Assembly (NCBI RefSeq): GCF_030127125.1
Contig: NZ_CP126156.1
Location: 682,001 to 746,000, forward strand
Direction: 5' to 3'
Length of the DNA: 64,000 nt
Source of the DNA: Halobaculum litoreum
Lineage (GTDB): Archaea > Halobacteriota > Halobacteria > Halobacteriales > Haloferacaceae
Made by a program: the position numbers and the translations under genes. Below, piece by piece: positions 55,339 to 64,000 of the stretch (position 1 is the first letter of the stretch; every line of letters starts with the position of its first letter). The notes under the pieces were generated by a model, which was given only the letters and a program-made list of their open reading frames with translations, was not told the DNA's origin and did no database searches.

Positions 55339-58125
55339 ATGACCGAGGGCCGGGATCTGCTCGCGGCGACCGACGCCGACTACGACTTCGATCCCGCGAC
55401 CGTCGACATCGCGGACGCGGCCGTGCTCGACCGGCTCGAACCCAGCGTACGCGAGTGGTGGGTCGACGAGTTCGGCGCGTACGTCGGCGGCAACGGCGGC
55501 TTCTTCACCCCGCCCCAGCGGGAGGCGATCCCCCTCATCGACGAGGGGGAGAACGCGCTCGTCTGCTCGCCGACGGGGTCGGGCAAGACCCTCTCGGCGT
55601 TCACCGCGATCCTCAACGACCTCTTCCGGCGCGAACGCGAGCGAGACGACGGGCTCGACAACAGCGTCTACTGTTTGTACGTCTCGCCGCTGAAGTCGCT
55701 CGCGAACGACATCACCCGCAACCTCGCCGAGCCCATCGCGGGCATCGCCGAGAACCTCGCCGCCCGCGGCCACGAGACGGGCGTGCGGCAGGCGATCCGC
55801 CACGGCGACACCCCCGACAGCGAGCGCCGGAAGATGTTGGAGGAGACCCCCCACGTGTTGAACACGACGCCGGAGACGCTGGCGATCCTGCTCAACTCCC
55901 CGAAGTTCAAGGAGAAACTCCGGTCGGTCGAGTACGTCGTCGTCGACGAGATCCACTCGCTGGCGGAGAACAAGCGCGGCACCCACCTCGCCGTCTCGCT
56001 GGAGCGGCTCGAACGCCTCTGTGCGTCGTCGCCGACGCGGATCGGCTGTTCGGCGACCGTCGAGCCGCTGTCGACGATGGCGGAGTTCCTCGTCGGCGGG
56101 GAGTACGACCCCGACGACGGGGAGTGGACGCCCCGCGACTACGAAATCGTCGACACCCGGTTCGTCCGCGAGTTCGACCTCCGCTTGGAGTGTCCCACCG
56201 ACGACCTGATCGACACGCCCCGCGACGTGGTGAACGAGCGCTTCTACGACCGGCTCCACGACCTGATCGAGAGCCACGAGAACACGCTGGTGTTCACGAA
56301 CACGCGGTCGGGCGCCGAGCGCGTGCTCACGAACCTCCGGGAGGGGTTCGGCTACGACGACTCGGACTCCGGCTGCCACCACGGGTCGATGTCGAAGGAG
56401 CACCGCGAGGCGATCGAAGAACAGCTCAAGACCGGAGACGTCGACGTGGTGACGACCTCGACGTCGCTGGAACTCGGGATCGACATGCCCCACATCGACC
56501 TCGTGGTGCAGGTCGGCTCGCCCAAGTCGGTCGCCTCCCTCCTCCAACGCGTCGGGCGCGCGGGCCACCGGCTCGGCCAGACCGTCGAGGGCCGGGTGAT
56601 CGCGCTCGACCGCGACGAGTTGGTCGAGTGTGCGGTGATGCTCGAGAAGGCCGAGGAGGGGTTCGTCGACCGGGTGTTCGTCCCCGAGGAGGCGCAGGAC
56701 GTCGCCGCCCAGCAGGTGTACGGGATGGCGATCAACTCGGTGAAGCGCGAGGCGGACGTGCTCGACACGCTCCGGTCGGCGTACCCCTACCGCGCGTACT
56801 CCGAAGCCGACTGGGAACAGCTCATGCGGTACCTCACCGCCGACTACCCCGGGATGGAGGAGAAGAACGTGTACGCGAAGGTGTGGCGCGACACGAACGA
56901 CCCGCCCGACGGCGAGTACCACTACGAGGAGTTCGACGTGGGCGAGCCGCTGATCGGCAAGCGCGGCCGGATGGCACGCGTCATCTACATGACGAACCTC
57001 GGCACCATCCCCGACTCGTTCACCATCGACGTGTTCGTCCGCGGCTCCGACGAGTGGGTGGGGCAACTCGACGAGGAGTACCTCGACACGCTGGAGAAGG
57101 GCGACGTGTTCCAGTTGGGCGGCGGCACCTACCAGTTCAGCTACCGCCGCGGGTCGAAGGTGTACGTCGACCCCTCCGGCAAGCGCCCCACCGTCCCCTC
57201 GTGGTTCTCCGAGCGGCTCCCCCTCAGCTACGACCTCGGGCGCGAGATCCTCGACTTCCAGGGCGCGGTGATCGAGCGCCTCTCCGCGGGCGGCCCCGCG
57301 GCCGCGCGCCGGTGGCTCCGCGACCTCCCGCTGGACGAGAACTCCGTGCGGGCGATCACGCGGATGTTCGACGAGCAGCGGCGCTACCTCGGGCCCGAGG
57401 GCGTCTCCACCCACGAGCGGCTGGTCGTCGAGCAGGTGCTCGACCGGGCGGAGTACCGCCGCCACTACCACGTCCACAGCAACTACGGGCGGGAGTTCAA
57501 CGACGGGCTCTCGCGGCTGGTGGCGTACCGCTGTTCGCGCCGGGCGAACACGAACGTGCAGGTCGCCGTCGCCGACAACGGCTTCACGGTGACGATGCCG
57601 CTGAACCGGAAGGTGGACGTCGCCGACGTGGTGGCGTCCATCGACCCCGACGACGTGTACCCGGATCTGCGGGCGGCGCTGCAGGGGACGGACCTGCTGA
57701 AGCGGTACTTCCGGATCAACGCGACGCGGTCGCTGATGATCCTCAAGCGCTACAAGGGGTACGAGAAGTCCGCCGCCCAGCAACAGGTGTCCTCGGAGAT
57801 GCTCATCTCGTTCGCGGAGGACCTCGACTCGTTCGCGGTGATGGAGGAGACGTACCGCGAGATCGTCGAGGACAAACTGAACGTCGCCGGGATCCGCGAG
57901 GTGTTGGCCGACGTGCAGGCCGGCGACCTCGAGGTGGTCGAACACGAGGTCGACACGCCGTCGCCGCGGGCGTTCGGGCTCGCGACGCTCATGGCCAGCG
58001 ACGTCGTGCTCGCCGAGGACGAGAACGCCGTGTTGCGGGAGTTCCACGCCCGCGTGATGGAGGAGTTGGGGGAGGACGCGGACGACGGCGTGTTCGCGGA
58101 GGGCGGCGCCACCGGCGCGGAGTGA
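55339..58125 (+). CDS. lhr: Lhr-like ATP-dependent superfamily 2 helicase
   Basis: This large DNA/RNA helicase of 928 residues has motif I CSPTGSGKTLSAF, DEIH box VVDEIHSLAENKRG, SATVEPL (III), FTNTRSGAERVL (IV), TTSTSLELGID (V) and QRVGRAGHR (VI). A long Lhr-type C-terminal winged-helix/beta-barrel region follows. Lhr helicases act in DNA repair and recombination intermediate processing in archaea. The ATG at 55339 follows a short leader. Confidence 0.93.
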   Translation: MTEGRDLLAATDADYDFDPATVDIADAAVLDRLEPSVREWWVDEFGAYVGGNGGFFTPPQREAIPLIDEGENALVCSPTGSGKTLSAFTAILNDLFRRERERDDGLDNSVYCLYVSPLKSLANDITRNLAEPIAGIAENLAARGHETGVRQAIRHGDTPDSERRKMLEETPHVLNTTPETLAILLNSPKFKEKLRSVEYVVVDEIHSLAENKRGTHLAVSLERLERLCASSPTRIGCSATVEPLSTMAEFLVGGEYDPDDGEWTPRDYEIVDTRFVREFDLRLECPTDDLIDTPRDVVNERFYDRLHDLIESHENTLVFTNTRSGAERVLTNLREGFGYDDSDSGCHHGSMSKEHREAIEEQLKTGDVDVVTTSTSLELGIDMPHIDLVVQVGSPKSVASLLQRVGRAGHRLGQTVEGRVIALDRDELVECAVMLEKAEEGFVDRVFVPEEAQDVAAQQVYGMAINSVKREADVLDTLRSAYPYRAYSEADWEQLMRYLTADYPGMEEKNVYAKVWRDTNDPPDGEYHYEEFDVGEPLIGKRGRMARVIYMTNLGTIPDSFTIDVFVRGSDEWVGQLDEEYLDTLEKGDVFQLGGGTYQFSYRRGSKVYVDPSGKRPTVPSWFSERLPLSYDLGREILDFQGAVIERLSAGGPAAARRWLRDLPLDENSVRAITRMFDEQRRYLGPEGVSTHERLVVEQVLDRAEYRRHYHVHSNYGREFNDGLSRLVAYRCSRRANTNVQVAVADNGFTVTMPLNRKVDVADVVASIDPDDVYPDLRAALQGTDLLKRYFRINATRSLMILKRYKGYEKSAAQQQVSSEMLISFAEDLDSFAVMEETYREIVEDKLNVAGIREVLADVQAGDLEVVEHEVDTPSPRAFGLATLMASDVVLAEDENAVLREFHARVMEELGEDADDGVFAEGGATGAE

Positions 58126-58231
58126 GGCGCCGACGCGCGCGTTCGGCCCCGCGTCCGCGACGGGGTCCCCGCGGCCGGATCGGCGCCGCCGGACCCCACA
58201 TGGTTTACCGCAGGCACCCGTAGCCGTCGCC

Positions 58232-58690
58232 ATGGAGTCGTTGGATCCCCGCGTCCGCCTCGCGTGGGTCGTGGGGGCGCTCGTCCCCGGGGCCGTCATC
58301 GCGGCCGTCGCCGTCGGCGCCGCGCGCATCGGCGCGCCGGTGCCGCTGACGGGGGCGCTCGCGTTCGCGGCCGCGGTCGTCACGCTGGGGCTGATCGCCG
58401 CCGTCTACCGCTACCGCGTGTGGCGCTTCGAGGTGCGCGAGGACTCGCTGTTCATCGTCCGCGGCGTGCTCACCCGCGTCGACACGTCGGTCCCGTACGT
58501 CCGCGTCCAGCACGTCGACACCCGGCGCGGGCCGCTCGAGCGCGCGCTCGGGCTGGCCTCCGTCGTCGTGTACACCGCCGGGTCGCGCGGCGCCGACATC
58601 ACCATCCCCGGCCTCACGCCCGCACGGGCCGGCGAGCTACGCGAGCGACTGCGCGAGCTCGCGACCGAGTCGGAGTTCGACGCGGTCTGA
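58232..58690 (+). CDS. Membrane protein with bacterial PH (bPH2) domain
   Basis: The 152-residue protein has two membrane spans (WVVGALVPGAVIAAVAVGAA; GALAFAAAVVTLGLIAAVYRY), then the PH-like domain (VREDSLFIVRGVLTRVDTSVPYVRVQHVDTRRGPLERALGLASVVVYTAG, given here as a region guide 70-120). This corresponds to YdbS in the YdbS/YdbT pair. It overlaps the next, larger PH protein by one base (TGATG). Confidence 0.85.
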   Translation: MESLDPRVRLAWVVGALVPGAVIAAVAVGAARIGAPVPLTGALAFAAAVVTLGLIAAVYRYRVWRFEVREDSLFIVRGVLTRVDTSVPYVRVQHVDTRRGPLERALGLASVVVYTAGSRGADITIPGLTPARAGELRERLRELATESEFDAV

Positions 58691-60584
58691 TGGCCCGGCT
58701 CCACCCGCTGTCGGCGGCGGTGAGCGCCCTCCGGTCGGGCGGCCAGCTCGCGCTGTTCGCGCTGTTCGCCGGCACCGCCTTCGGCGGGATGGGCGGCGGG
58801 TTCGACGCGTCGGCGCTGGCGTTCGCGCCCGCGGCGTTCCTCGTCGGCGGCGCGCTGTCGCTGGTTCGGTGGTACCGGTTCGAGTACGAGGTGCTCCCCG
58901 AGCGGCTGGTCGTGCGCTCGGGCGTGCTCTCGCGCCAGGAACGGGAGATCCCGCTCCGGCGGATCCAGAACGTCGACGTGCGCCGCAGCGTCCTCCAGCG
59001 CGCGCTCGGGCTCGCGACCGTCAGCGTCGAGACCGCCGGCGGCGGGTCGACGGAGGCGACGCTGGACGCGGTGTCGGCCGACGAGGCCGACCGCCTCCGC
59101 GAGGACCTCGGCCGTCGCGCACGGGCGGCACGGGACGGCCGGACGGGAGCCGCCGACGACGCCGGGACCGCGGACGCGACGTCGGCGACGACGACCGACA
59201 CCGACGCCGGGGCCGTCGGCGTGGACGCGCCCCCCGAGGACCGCGAGACGCTGTACGAGCTCTCGGGGCGACGGTTCGCGACGCTGTGTGCGGTGTCGTT
59301 CCGGCCGAGCGCCGTGATCGCGCCGTTCGTCGGCGCGAGCATCTTCGACGACCTCGTCGTCGACGGCTTCAGGCTGCTCGTGCGCGCCGGCATCGTGGAC
59401 GTGGACGTCGGGCCGGCCGACGTCCCCTCGCTGGGGGTGGCCGACCTCCTGTACCTCGGCGCGCTCGGGGTCGGCTCGTTCCTGCTCGTCGTGTGGGTCG
59501 TGAGCGGCGTCCTCACGTTCGTGCGCTACTACGGGTTCCGGCTGGAGCGCGTCGACGACGAACTCCGGTACGAGCGGGGGCTGCTCGGCCGCTACAGCGG
59601 GACGGTCCCGCTGTCGAAGGTGCAGACGGTCACCGTCTCGGAGAACGCCGCGATGCGCCGGCTGGGGTACGCCAGCCTCACCGTCGACACGGCGGGCGCG
59701 GCCCCCGGCTCGAACGGCGACGGCGGCGGCGCGGAGACGGCGGTGCCGCTCGACACCCGCGAGCGCGTCGGTCGGCTCGCCGACGACCTCCGGGCGACGC
59801 TGGCGGGCGACGACGCCTCGTGGACGACCGACGCAGACCTCGACGACGCCTTCGGCGAGGCCGTCGTCGAGCGCCCGCCCGCCCGCGCCCGCCGTCGCTA
59901 CGTCGCCCGCTACGCGCTGGCGGCGCTGGCGGTGACGGCCGTCGCCGTCGGCGTCGACCGGTTCGCGTTCGGCCTCCCGCGGTACCTCCCGCTCGTGCCG
60001 CTCGTGGGGCTCGTGCTCGCGCCGCTGGCGGGCCACCTGACGTGGGCGAACCGCGGCCACGCGACCGTCGACGACGGGCTGGTCACCCGCACCGGCGTGC
60101 TCCGTCGACACACGCGGCTGGTGCCGTACTTCCGCCTCCAGACGGTGTTCGTCTCGCGGACGCTGTTCCAGCGCCGCCGCGACCTCGCGTCGGTCGTCGG
60201 CGACTCGGCGTCCTCGTCGCGGCTGCTCGGCGGCGACGCGACCGCCTACGACGTCGACGGCGCCGAGGCGGACGACCTGCGGGAGGAGCTGTTGGCGCGC
60301 CTGCGCTCGGACCTCGCGGCGAAGCGACGGCGACGGCGTACGCGGCGCCGGCCGCCGACCCCGCCCGAACAGACGGACGACGAACAGGCGGACGACGGCC
60401 CCGCCGCCGACGGAGCGCCCGACGACACGGCCGGCGGCGACGCCGCGGGCGCCGCGGACGGGTCGCGGTCGTTCGAGTGGGTCGACCCCACGGGGAACGG
60501 CGCGGCCCGCACCGAGGGCGGGGAGGAGGGGCCGGACGGCGAGGGGGCCCCGGCGGCGCCGACGACGGCGAGTCGGAGCGGTAG
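58690..60584 (+). CDS. Membrane protein with three bPH2 domains (YdbT-like), end frameshifted
   Basis: This protein has about 630 residues: membrane spans followed by three PH-like units, each with the RxxIQNVDV/KVQTVTV/RLQTVFV type strand and a GLASVxVETAG-like ending. A long Asp/Ala-rich tail follows. As read it would continue to 60969 and overlap the opposite LarA gene by ~380 bases. One extra base in GGGGGCCCC (60543-60551) brings in DDGESER and a stop at 60584, tail to tail with LarA. Together with the upstream small PH gene it forms an operon. Function is unknown; possibly membrane stress or lipid sensing. Confidence 0.8.
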
Positions 60585-60585
60585 C

Positions 60586-61807
60586 TCACACCAACAGCGT
60601 GCTCAAGGCGTCGGGAACGACGAGCACGCGACTCCCGGGGGCGACCGCGTCGGCCGGCGACGGCGCGGCGCGCATGAGGCACGCCTCGACGACCTCGGGG
60701 TGGTCGCTGTTCGTCACCCACACCTCGTGGTCGCGCAGCGCCCGCGCGAGCACGAACGCCCGCTGAGCGCCCGGCTCGTACCCCCGACGCATCGTCTCGA
60801 ACACGTCGGCGGCCGAGGAGCCCGCCGACAGTCGGTCGTAGAAGCGTCGCTCCCCGCGGCCCTCGCCGGCGCCCTCGGTGAGCCGCGCGGGGAGGACGAC
60901 CCGGCCGCCCCCGCGCAGGGGTTTCGCGCCCCGAGGATCACGTACGTCGCCGCGCGGCTCGTCTGGTAGAGGTTCGCGTCCTTCGGGGCGGGGACGCCGC
61001 CGACGACGGCGTCGTACTCGCCCGCCACCTCGACGGACAGCGCCGCGCGGGCGGTGTCGGCGAGGTCGCGCACGACCGCGCGCGGCTCGCCCGCGGCGGC
61101 GCCGAGGATGCCGGCGGGGCCGTGGGTGACGTTGACGCAGAAGTCCGGCCCGGCGAGGTCGCCCGCGCGGTCGAGGAACTCGCGGAACGGGTTGTCGTCG
61201 ACGCGGCCGAGGCGCACGCCCGGCTCCGCGAGCATCTCCGGCCCGTGGGTGTAGCGGATGAGGGGCTCGGCGCCGGCGCCGACGACGACCGTCTTGGCGC
61301 CGCCGGAGAAGCCGGCGTACTGGTGCGGCTCGACCATCCCGGTCGCGAGCACCGCGTCCGCGTCGGCGACCGCGGGGTTGACGCGGACGGAGACGCCGTC
61401 GACCGTGCCCACTTCGACGGCGGCGTCGGGGTCGTGGTTCTCGGCGCGGTCGGCGAACTCGCCGAGGCCGTCGCGGATCTCCTCGTCGGTCATCGGACGG
61501 TGGAGGCCCAGCCCGAGCACGATGGTCACGGCGTCGCGGTCGACGGGGAGCCGGTCGAGCATCGCGGCGACCAGTTCCTCGTCGGGCGTCGCGCGCGTCA
61601 CGTCGGTGACGACGACCGCCACCTCGTCGTTCGCGTCGACGACCTCGCCGATCGGGGGGCCGTGCGGCTCGTCGAGCGCGGCCTCGGCGGCCTCCCGGGG
61701 TCGACCGCCTCGCCGCCCGCCGGGACCGCCGTGTCGACGTCGCAGTCCGGCAGCCGGACCGACAGCGTCGCGTCGCCGAACGGGAGGTCGTACACGTCGT
61801 CGGTCAT
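60586..61807 (-). pseudogene. larA: LarA (lactate racemase/DUF2088) family protein with two frameshifts
   Basis: The family uses a nickel-pincer cofactor to racemise 2-hydroxy acids. From ATG 61807 (YDLPFGDATLSVRLPD) the core contains LGLGLHRPMTDEE, PHQYAGFSGGAKTVVVG (the Lys that binds the cofactor) and IRYTHGPEMLAE. Two one-base deletions are inferred: near 61697-61700 (run of four C on the minus strand) and near 60922-60924 (three A). Repaired, 408 codons result with the ending RVLVVPDALSTLLV. No LarB/LarC/LarE genes are nearby, so the exact substrate is open. Confidence 0.82.
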
Positions 61808-61865
61808 GGGAGGCGAGTCGCTCCCGGCGAGCAAAAGCCCCCGGGCGCCCGGCGGGCTCGTCGAA

Positions 61866-64000
61866 CTACCGGCGCGCCCACTCCAGCATCCGGGCGTAGA
61901 ACGGCTCCGACGCCAGCGCCTCGGCGTCGCCGACGAGACACAGCGCCTTCTTCGCCCGCGTCAGGGCGACGTTGACGCGGCGGGTGTCCTCGAAGACGGG
62001 CGAGTCGAGGTCGCCGGTGGCGACGAACGAGACGACGATCACCTCCTCGCTCGACCCCTGGAAGCGGTCGACCGTGTCGACGGTCACGTCCGTCCGGCGG
62101 CCGATCTCGGCGACCTGCGCCCGGAACGGCGCGATGACGCCGATGTCGTCGGGGTCGACGCCGGCGGCGACGTACGCGTCGACGACCGCGGCGACGCGGT
62201 CGGCCTCGACGGGGTTGGCGTTCCCCTCGCGCGCGCCGTCGGGGTCGACGAAGCTCACGCCGTCGCCCAACTCGGGTGGGAGGTCCGCGGTGTCGACGCC
62301 CAGATCCGCGAGCGTCTGGCCGGCCACCTCGGGCGTCGCCGGGCGGAGCTTCCCGTCGTAGAACTCCCGCGAGGAGAACGCCTGGATGCGCTGGCTCATC
62401 CGGTACTGCCGGTCGAGCATCACGCCGGCGTCGGGGTGGTCCTCGATGAGCCGCTGGAACAGCGACTCCCGGAGGCGGTTCTCGGCGCGCACGACCGGCG
62501 GGAGCTGTTGGTGGTCGCCGACGAGCACGAAGCGGTCGGCGAGGTTCACCGCCGCGAGCGTCCCCGGTTCGGTCAGCTGTGAGGCCTCGTCGACGAGCGC
62601 GACGTCGAACTCCTGTTCGCGCATCGTGCGCGAGCCGCAGGTGGAGGTCGTCGCGGCGACGACCGGCGCCGAGTTCAGCGTCGCGGCGCGGTCGTTCGGC
62701 TCGCCGCGCGTGACCAGCCGGATGTCCTGCATGTCGCCGCGCACGCCCGTCTCGGTACCGACGCGCAAGGCGTCGTCGAACCCCTGCTCGCGGAGCGCCT
62801 CCAGCGCGTTGTCGACGGCGCGGTTCGTGAACGCCGACAGCAGCACGCGGTTCCCGCGGTCGACGAGCGCGCGGACGATGCGGGCGATGGTGTACGTCTT
62901 CCCGGTGCCGGGCGGCCCGTGGACGAGCGCGAAGTCCTCGGCGGTGACGGCTCCGGTCACCGCCTCGTTCTGTGCCTCGTTGTTGTCGATGAACGGTTCG
63001 GCGTCGGCGTCGCGGGCGCCGAACGCGGGCTCGCGGCGCCCGAACAGCACGTCCTTGCGGTCGGGGTCGCCCTTGAGGACGAAGTCGTGGACGGCCGTGT
63101 GCATCCGCGACACCGACAGCTCGGAGGGGTACACGTCGAGGCGGCGGAGTTCGACCGGCTCGTCCGTCTCGACGACGACCTCGTCGCCCAGTTTCTCGAT
63201 GCGGCCCAACTCGGCGTGGCCCGAGGCGGGGTCGCCGTCCGACGCCAGCGCCACGTCGCCCTCGCGGAGCTTCGAGACGGCGTCCGAGTCCTTGCGCGCG
63301 GTGAGTCGCCACCGGCCGTCGCCGATCGGCTCTCGAGACAGGGGAGTGAGGTCGATCAGCGCGCGGTCGTCGGCGGCGCGTTCGGCGGCGGTCTGCTCCC
63401 ACAGCTTCCGGTACTCGGCGTGGGTCTCGCGGCGTTCCTCCTCCAGCGCGCGGTACGTCTCCTCGAAGTACGTCCGCTCTTCCTCGGGCAGCGGCTGTCC
63501 GATCTGGCCGGCTTTCGACTCTTGGTCGAGCCGTCCCGACACGACCATGCAGGTGTCCTGCTCGAAGCAGTACTCGCACTTCGCGTCGGCCTCGTACCCC
63601 GTCGGGACGGTCATGTCGAACTCCGTCGCCGCGATCTCGTTGCGCTGGCGGACGACGAAGTCGAGGAACCCCTTCCCGACGGAGAACTCCTTGGCCGGCG
63701 AGAGGTCGCCCGACTCCTCGCCGCGGTCGAGCGCGGTGTTCTTCGTGTACAGGAGGGTGCCGGTGTCGACCTCCACCCCGCGCTCGCGCAGGAGGAGCGC
63801 GTAACACGCCGCCTGCACCTTGTCCTGGAACCGCGGCTCGCGCTTGAGGTTCTTCCCGGTCTTCAACTCGACGGGCTGGCCACGCCGGAGCGCGTCGGCG
63901 CGCCCCTTCACCCCGAAGGTGGGCGAGATGAGCGTGTACTCCGAGCGCCACTCCGTCTCGTCGGGGCCGCCGTCCCAGTCGTCTCCGTCTCCGTCGGCGT
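61866..64000 (-). CDS. Dna2-type RecB-nuclease/superfamily 1 helicase, 5' end outside window
   Basis: At least 711 codons, entering from the right edge. The N-terminal part visible is a RecB/Cas4-like nuclease (VELKTGKNL with the E-x-K pair, later CEYCFEQDTC metal-cluster cysteines). A superfamily 1 helicase follows: HGPPGTGKTYTIARI (Walker A), VDEASQL, GDHQQLPPV, LDRQYRM and VNVALTRAKKAL. This is the archaeal Dna2-like domain order. It would act on DNA ends and flaps in replication and repair. Convergent with nothing; the LarA gene precedes it on the same strand by 58 bases. Confidence 0.9.
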   Translation of the reverse strand, partial: ADGDGDDWDGGPDETEWRSEYTLISPTFGVKGRADALRRGQPVELKTGKNLKREPRFQDKVQAACYALLLRERGVEVDTGTLLYTKNTALDRGEESGDLSPAKEFSVGKGFLDFVVRQRNEIAATEFDMTVPTGYEADAKCEYCFEQDTCMVVSGRLDQESKAGQIGQPLPEEERTYFEETYRALEEERRETHAEYRKLWEQTAAERAADDRALIDLTPLSREPIGDGRWRLTARKDSDAVSKLREGDVALASDGDPASGHAELGRIEKLGDEVVVETDEPVELRRLDVYPSELSVSRMHTAVHDFVLKGDPDRKDVLFGRREPAFGARDADAEPFIDNNEAQNEAVTGAVTAEDFALVHGPPGTGKTYTIARIVRALVDRGNRVLLSAFTNRAVDNALEALREQGFDDALRVGTETGVRGDMQDIRLVTRGEPNDRAATLNSAPVVAATTSTCGSRTMREQEFDVALVDEASQLTEPGTLAAVNLADRFVLVGDHQQLPPVVRAENRLRESLFQRLIEDHPDAGVMLDRQYRMSQRIQAFSSREFYDGKLRPATPEVAGQTLADLGVDTADLPPELGDGVSFVDPDGAREGNANPVEADRVAAVVDAYVAAGVDPDDIGVIAPFRAQVAEIGRRTDVTVDTVDRFQGSSEEVIVVSFVATGDLDSPVFEDTRRVNVALTRAKKALCLVGDAEALASEPFYARMLEWARR

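Noticed and set aside
1058..60969. Numerous very long open frames on the strand opposite real genes
   Set aside because: High GC removes stop codons from other frames; these products are Arg/Pro/His rich, lack domains, and lie over genes with clear motifs.
1..64000. CRISPR arrays, insertion sequences, integrases or prophage genes
   Set aside because: No direct repeat arrays, transposase, integrase or tRNA-associated attachment duplication was seen.

Overview
The window is chromosomal DNA from an extremely halophilic archaeon (class Halobacteria). Evidence is the very high GC content, Asp/Glu-rich proteins throughout, archaeal ribosomal-protein/RNA-polymerase gene order (rps13-rps4-rps11-rpoD, then rpl18e-rpl13-rps9-rpoN-rpoK-eno-rps2), proteasome subunits, an archaellin, an archaeal-type glutamyl-tRNA synthetase, and the mevalonate kinase/isopentenyl phosphate kinase pair. 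I see no plasmid, phage, IS or CRISPR signature; this is housekeeping plus ordinary accessory metabolism.

Layout. 1-5.3 kb: partial tRNA-Thr, a GNAT acetyltransferase and a divergent livHMGF-type amino-acid ABC importer without a binding protein. 5.5-9.7 kb: a small winged-helix regulator and the sdhCDBA succinate dehydrogenase operon. 9.8-13.6 kb: a winged-helix/zinc-ribbon regulator, an aspartoacylase-family hydrolase and a divergent RimK ligase fused to a RimB-like retropepsin domain, then a DUF5786 microprotein. 13.7-20 kb: archaellin, AlkA glycosylase, a hydroxyacyl-CoA dehydrogenase/enoyl-CoA hydratase fusion, methyltransferase, Bat-type regulator and small proteins including BolA. 20-28.4 kb: MOSC protein, alpha-type proteasome subunit, small proteins, secreted nuclease, folA-thyA, beta-lactamase-fold hydrolase, cupin and superoxide dismutase. 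28.5-39.1 kb: MFS transporter, DJ-1 family protein, photolyase, F420-dependent oxidoreductase with a second winged-helix/zinc-ribbon regulator, an unusual proteasome beta subunit, folP and mptE, trmJ and a MaoC dehydratase. 39.5-44.5 kb: gltX, an MmsA-like aldehyde dehydrogenase and a soluble PAS-GAF histidine kinase. 44.6-50.8 kb: the ribosomal/RNAP/enolase cluster punctuated by tRNA-Ser and tRNA-Leu. 51-64 kb: STAS-like protein, mvk-ipk, DMT transporter, RNase Z-like hydrolase, Lhr-type helicase, two bacterial-PH-domain membrane proteins, a LarA family protein and a Dna2-type helicase/nuclease running off the end.

Two themes stand out. First, a RimK-RimB fusion sits head to head with an aspartoacylase-like hydrolase, a compact candidate system for making and removing gamma- or alpha-glutamyl type modifications. 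Second, at least nine genes carry single-base indels, mostly in runs of four to five G or C, and each is repaired by one base. This pattern looks like uncorrected sequencing error rather than gene decay. The two proteasome subunits are also atypical: the alpha subunit resembles the second (PsmC-type) haloarchaeal alpha, and the beta subunit carries a 26-residue insertion between the catalytic Thr and Asp.
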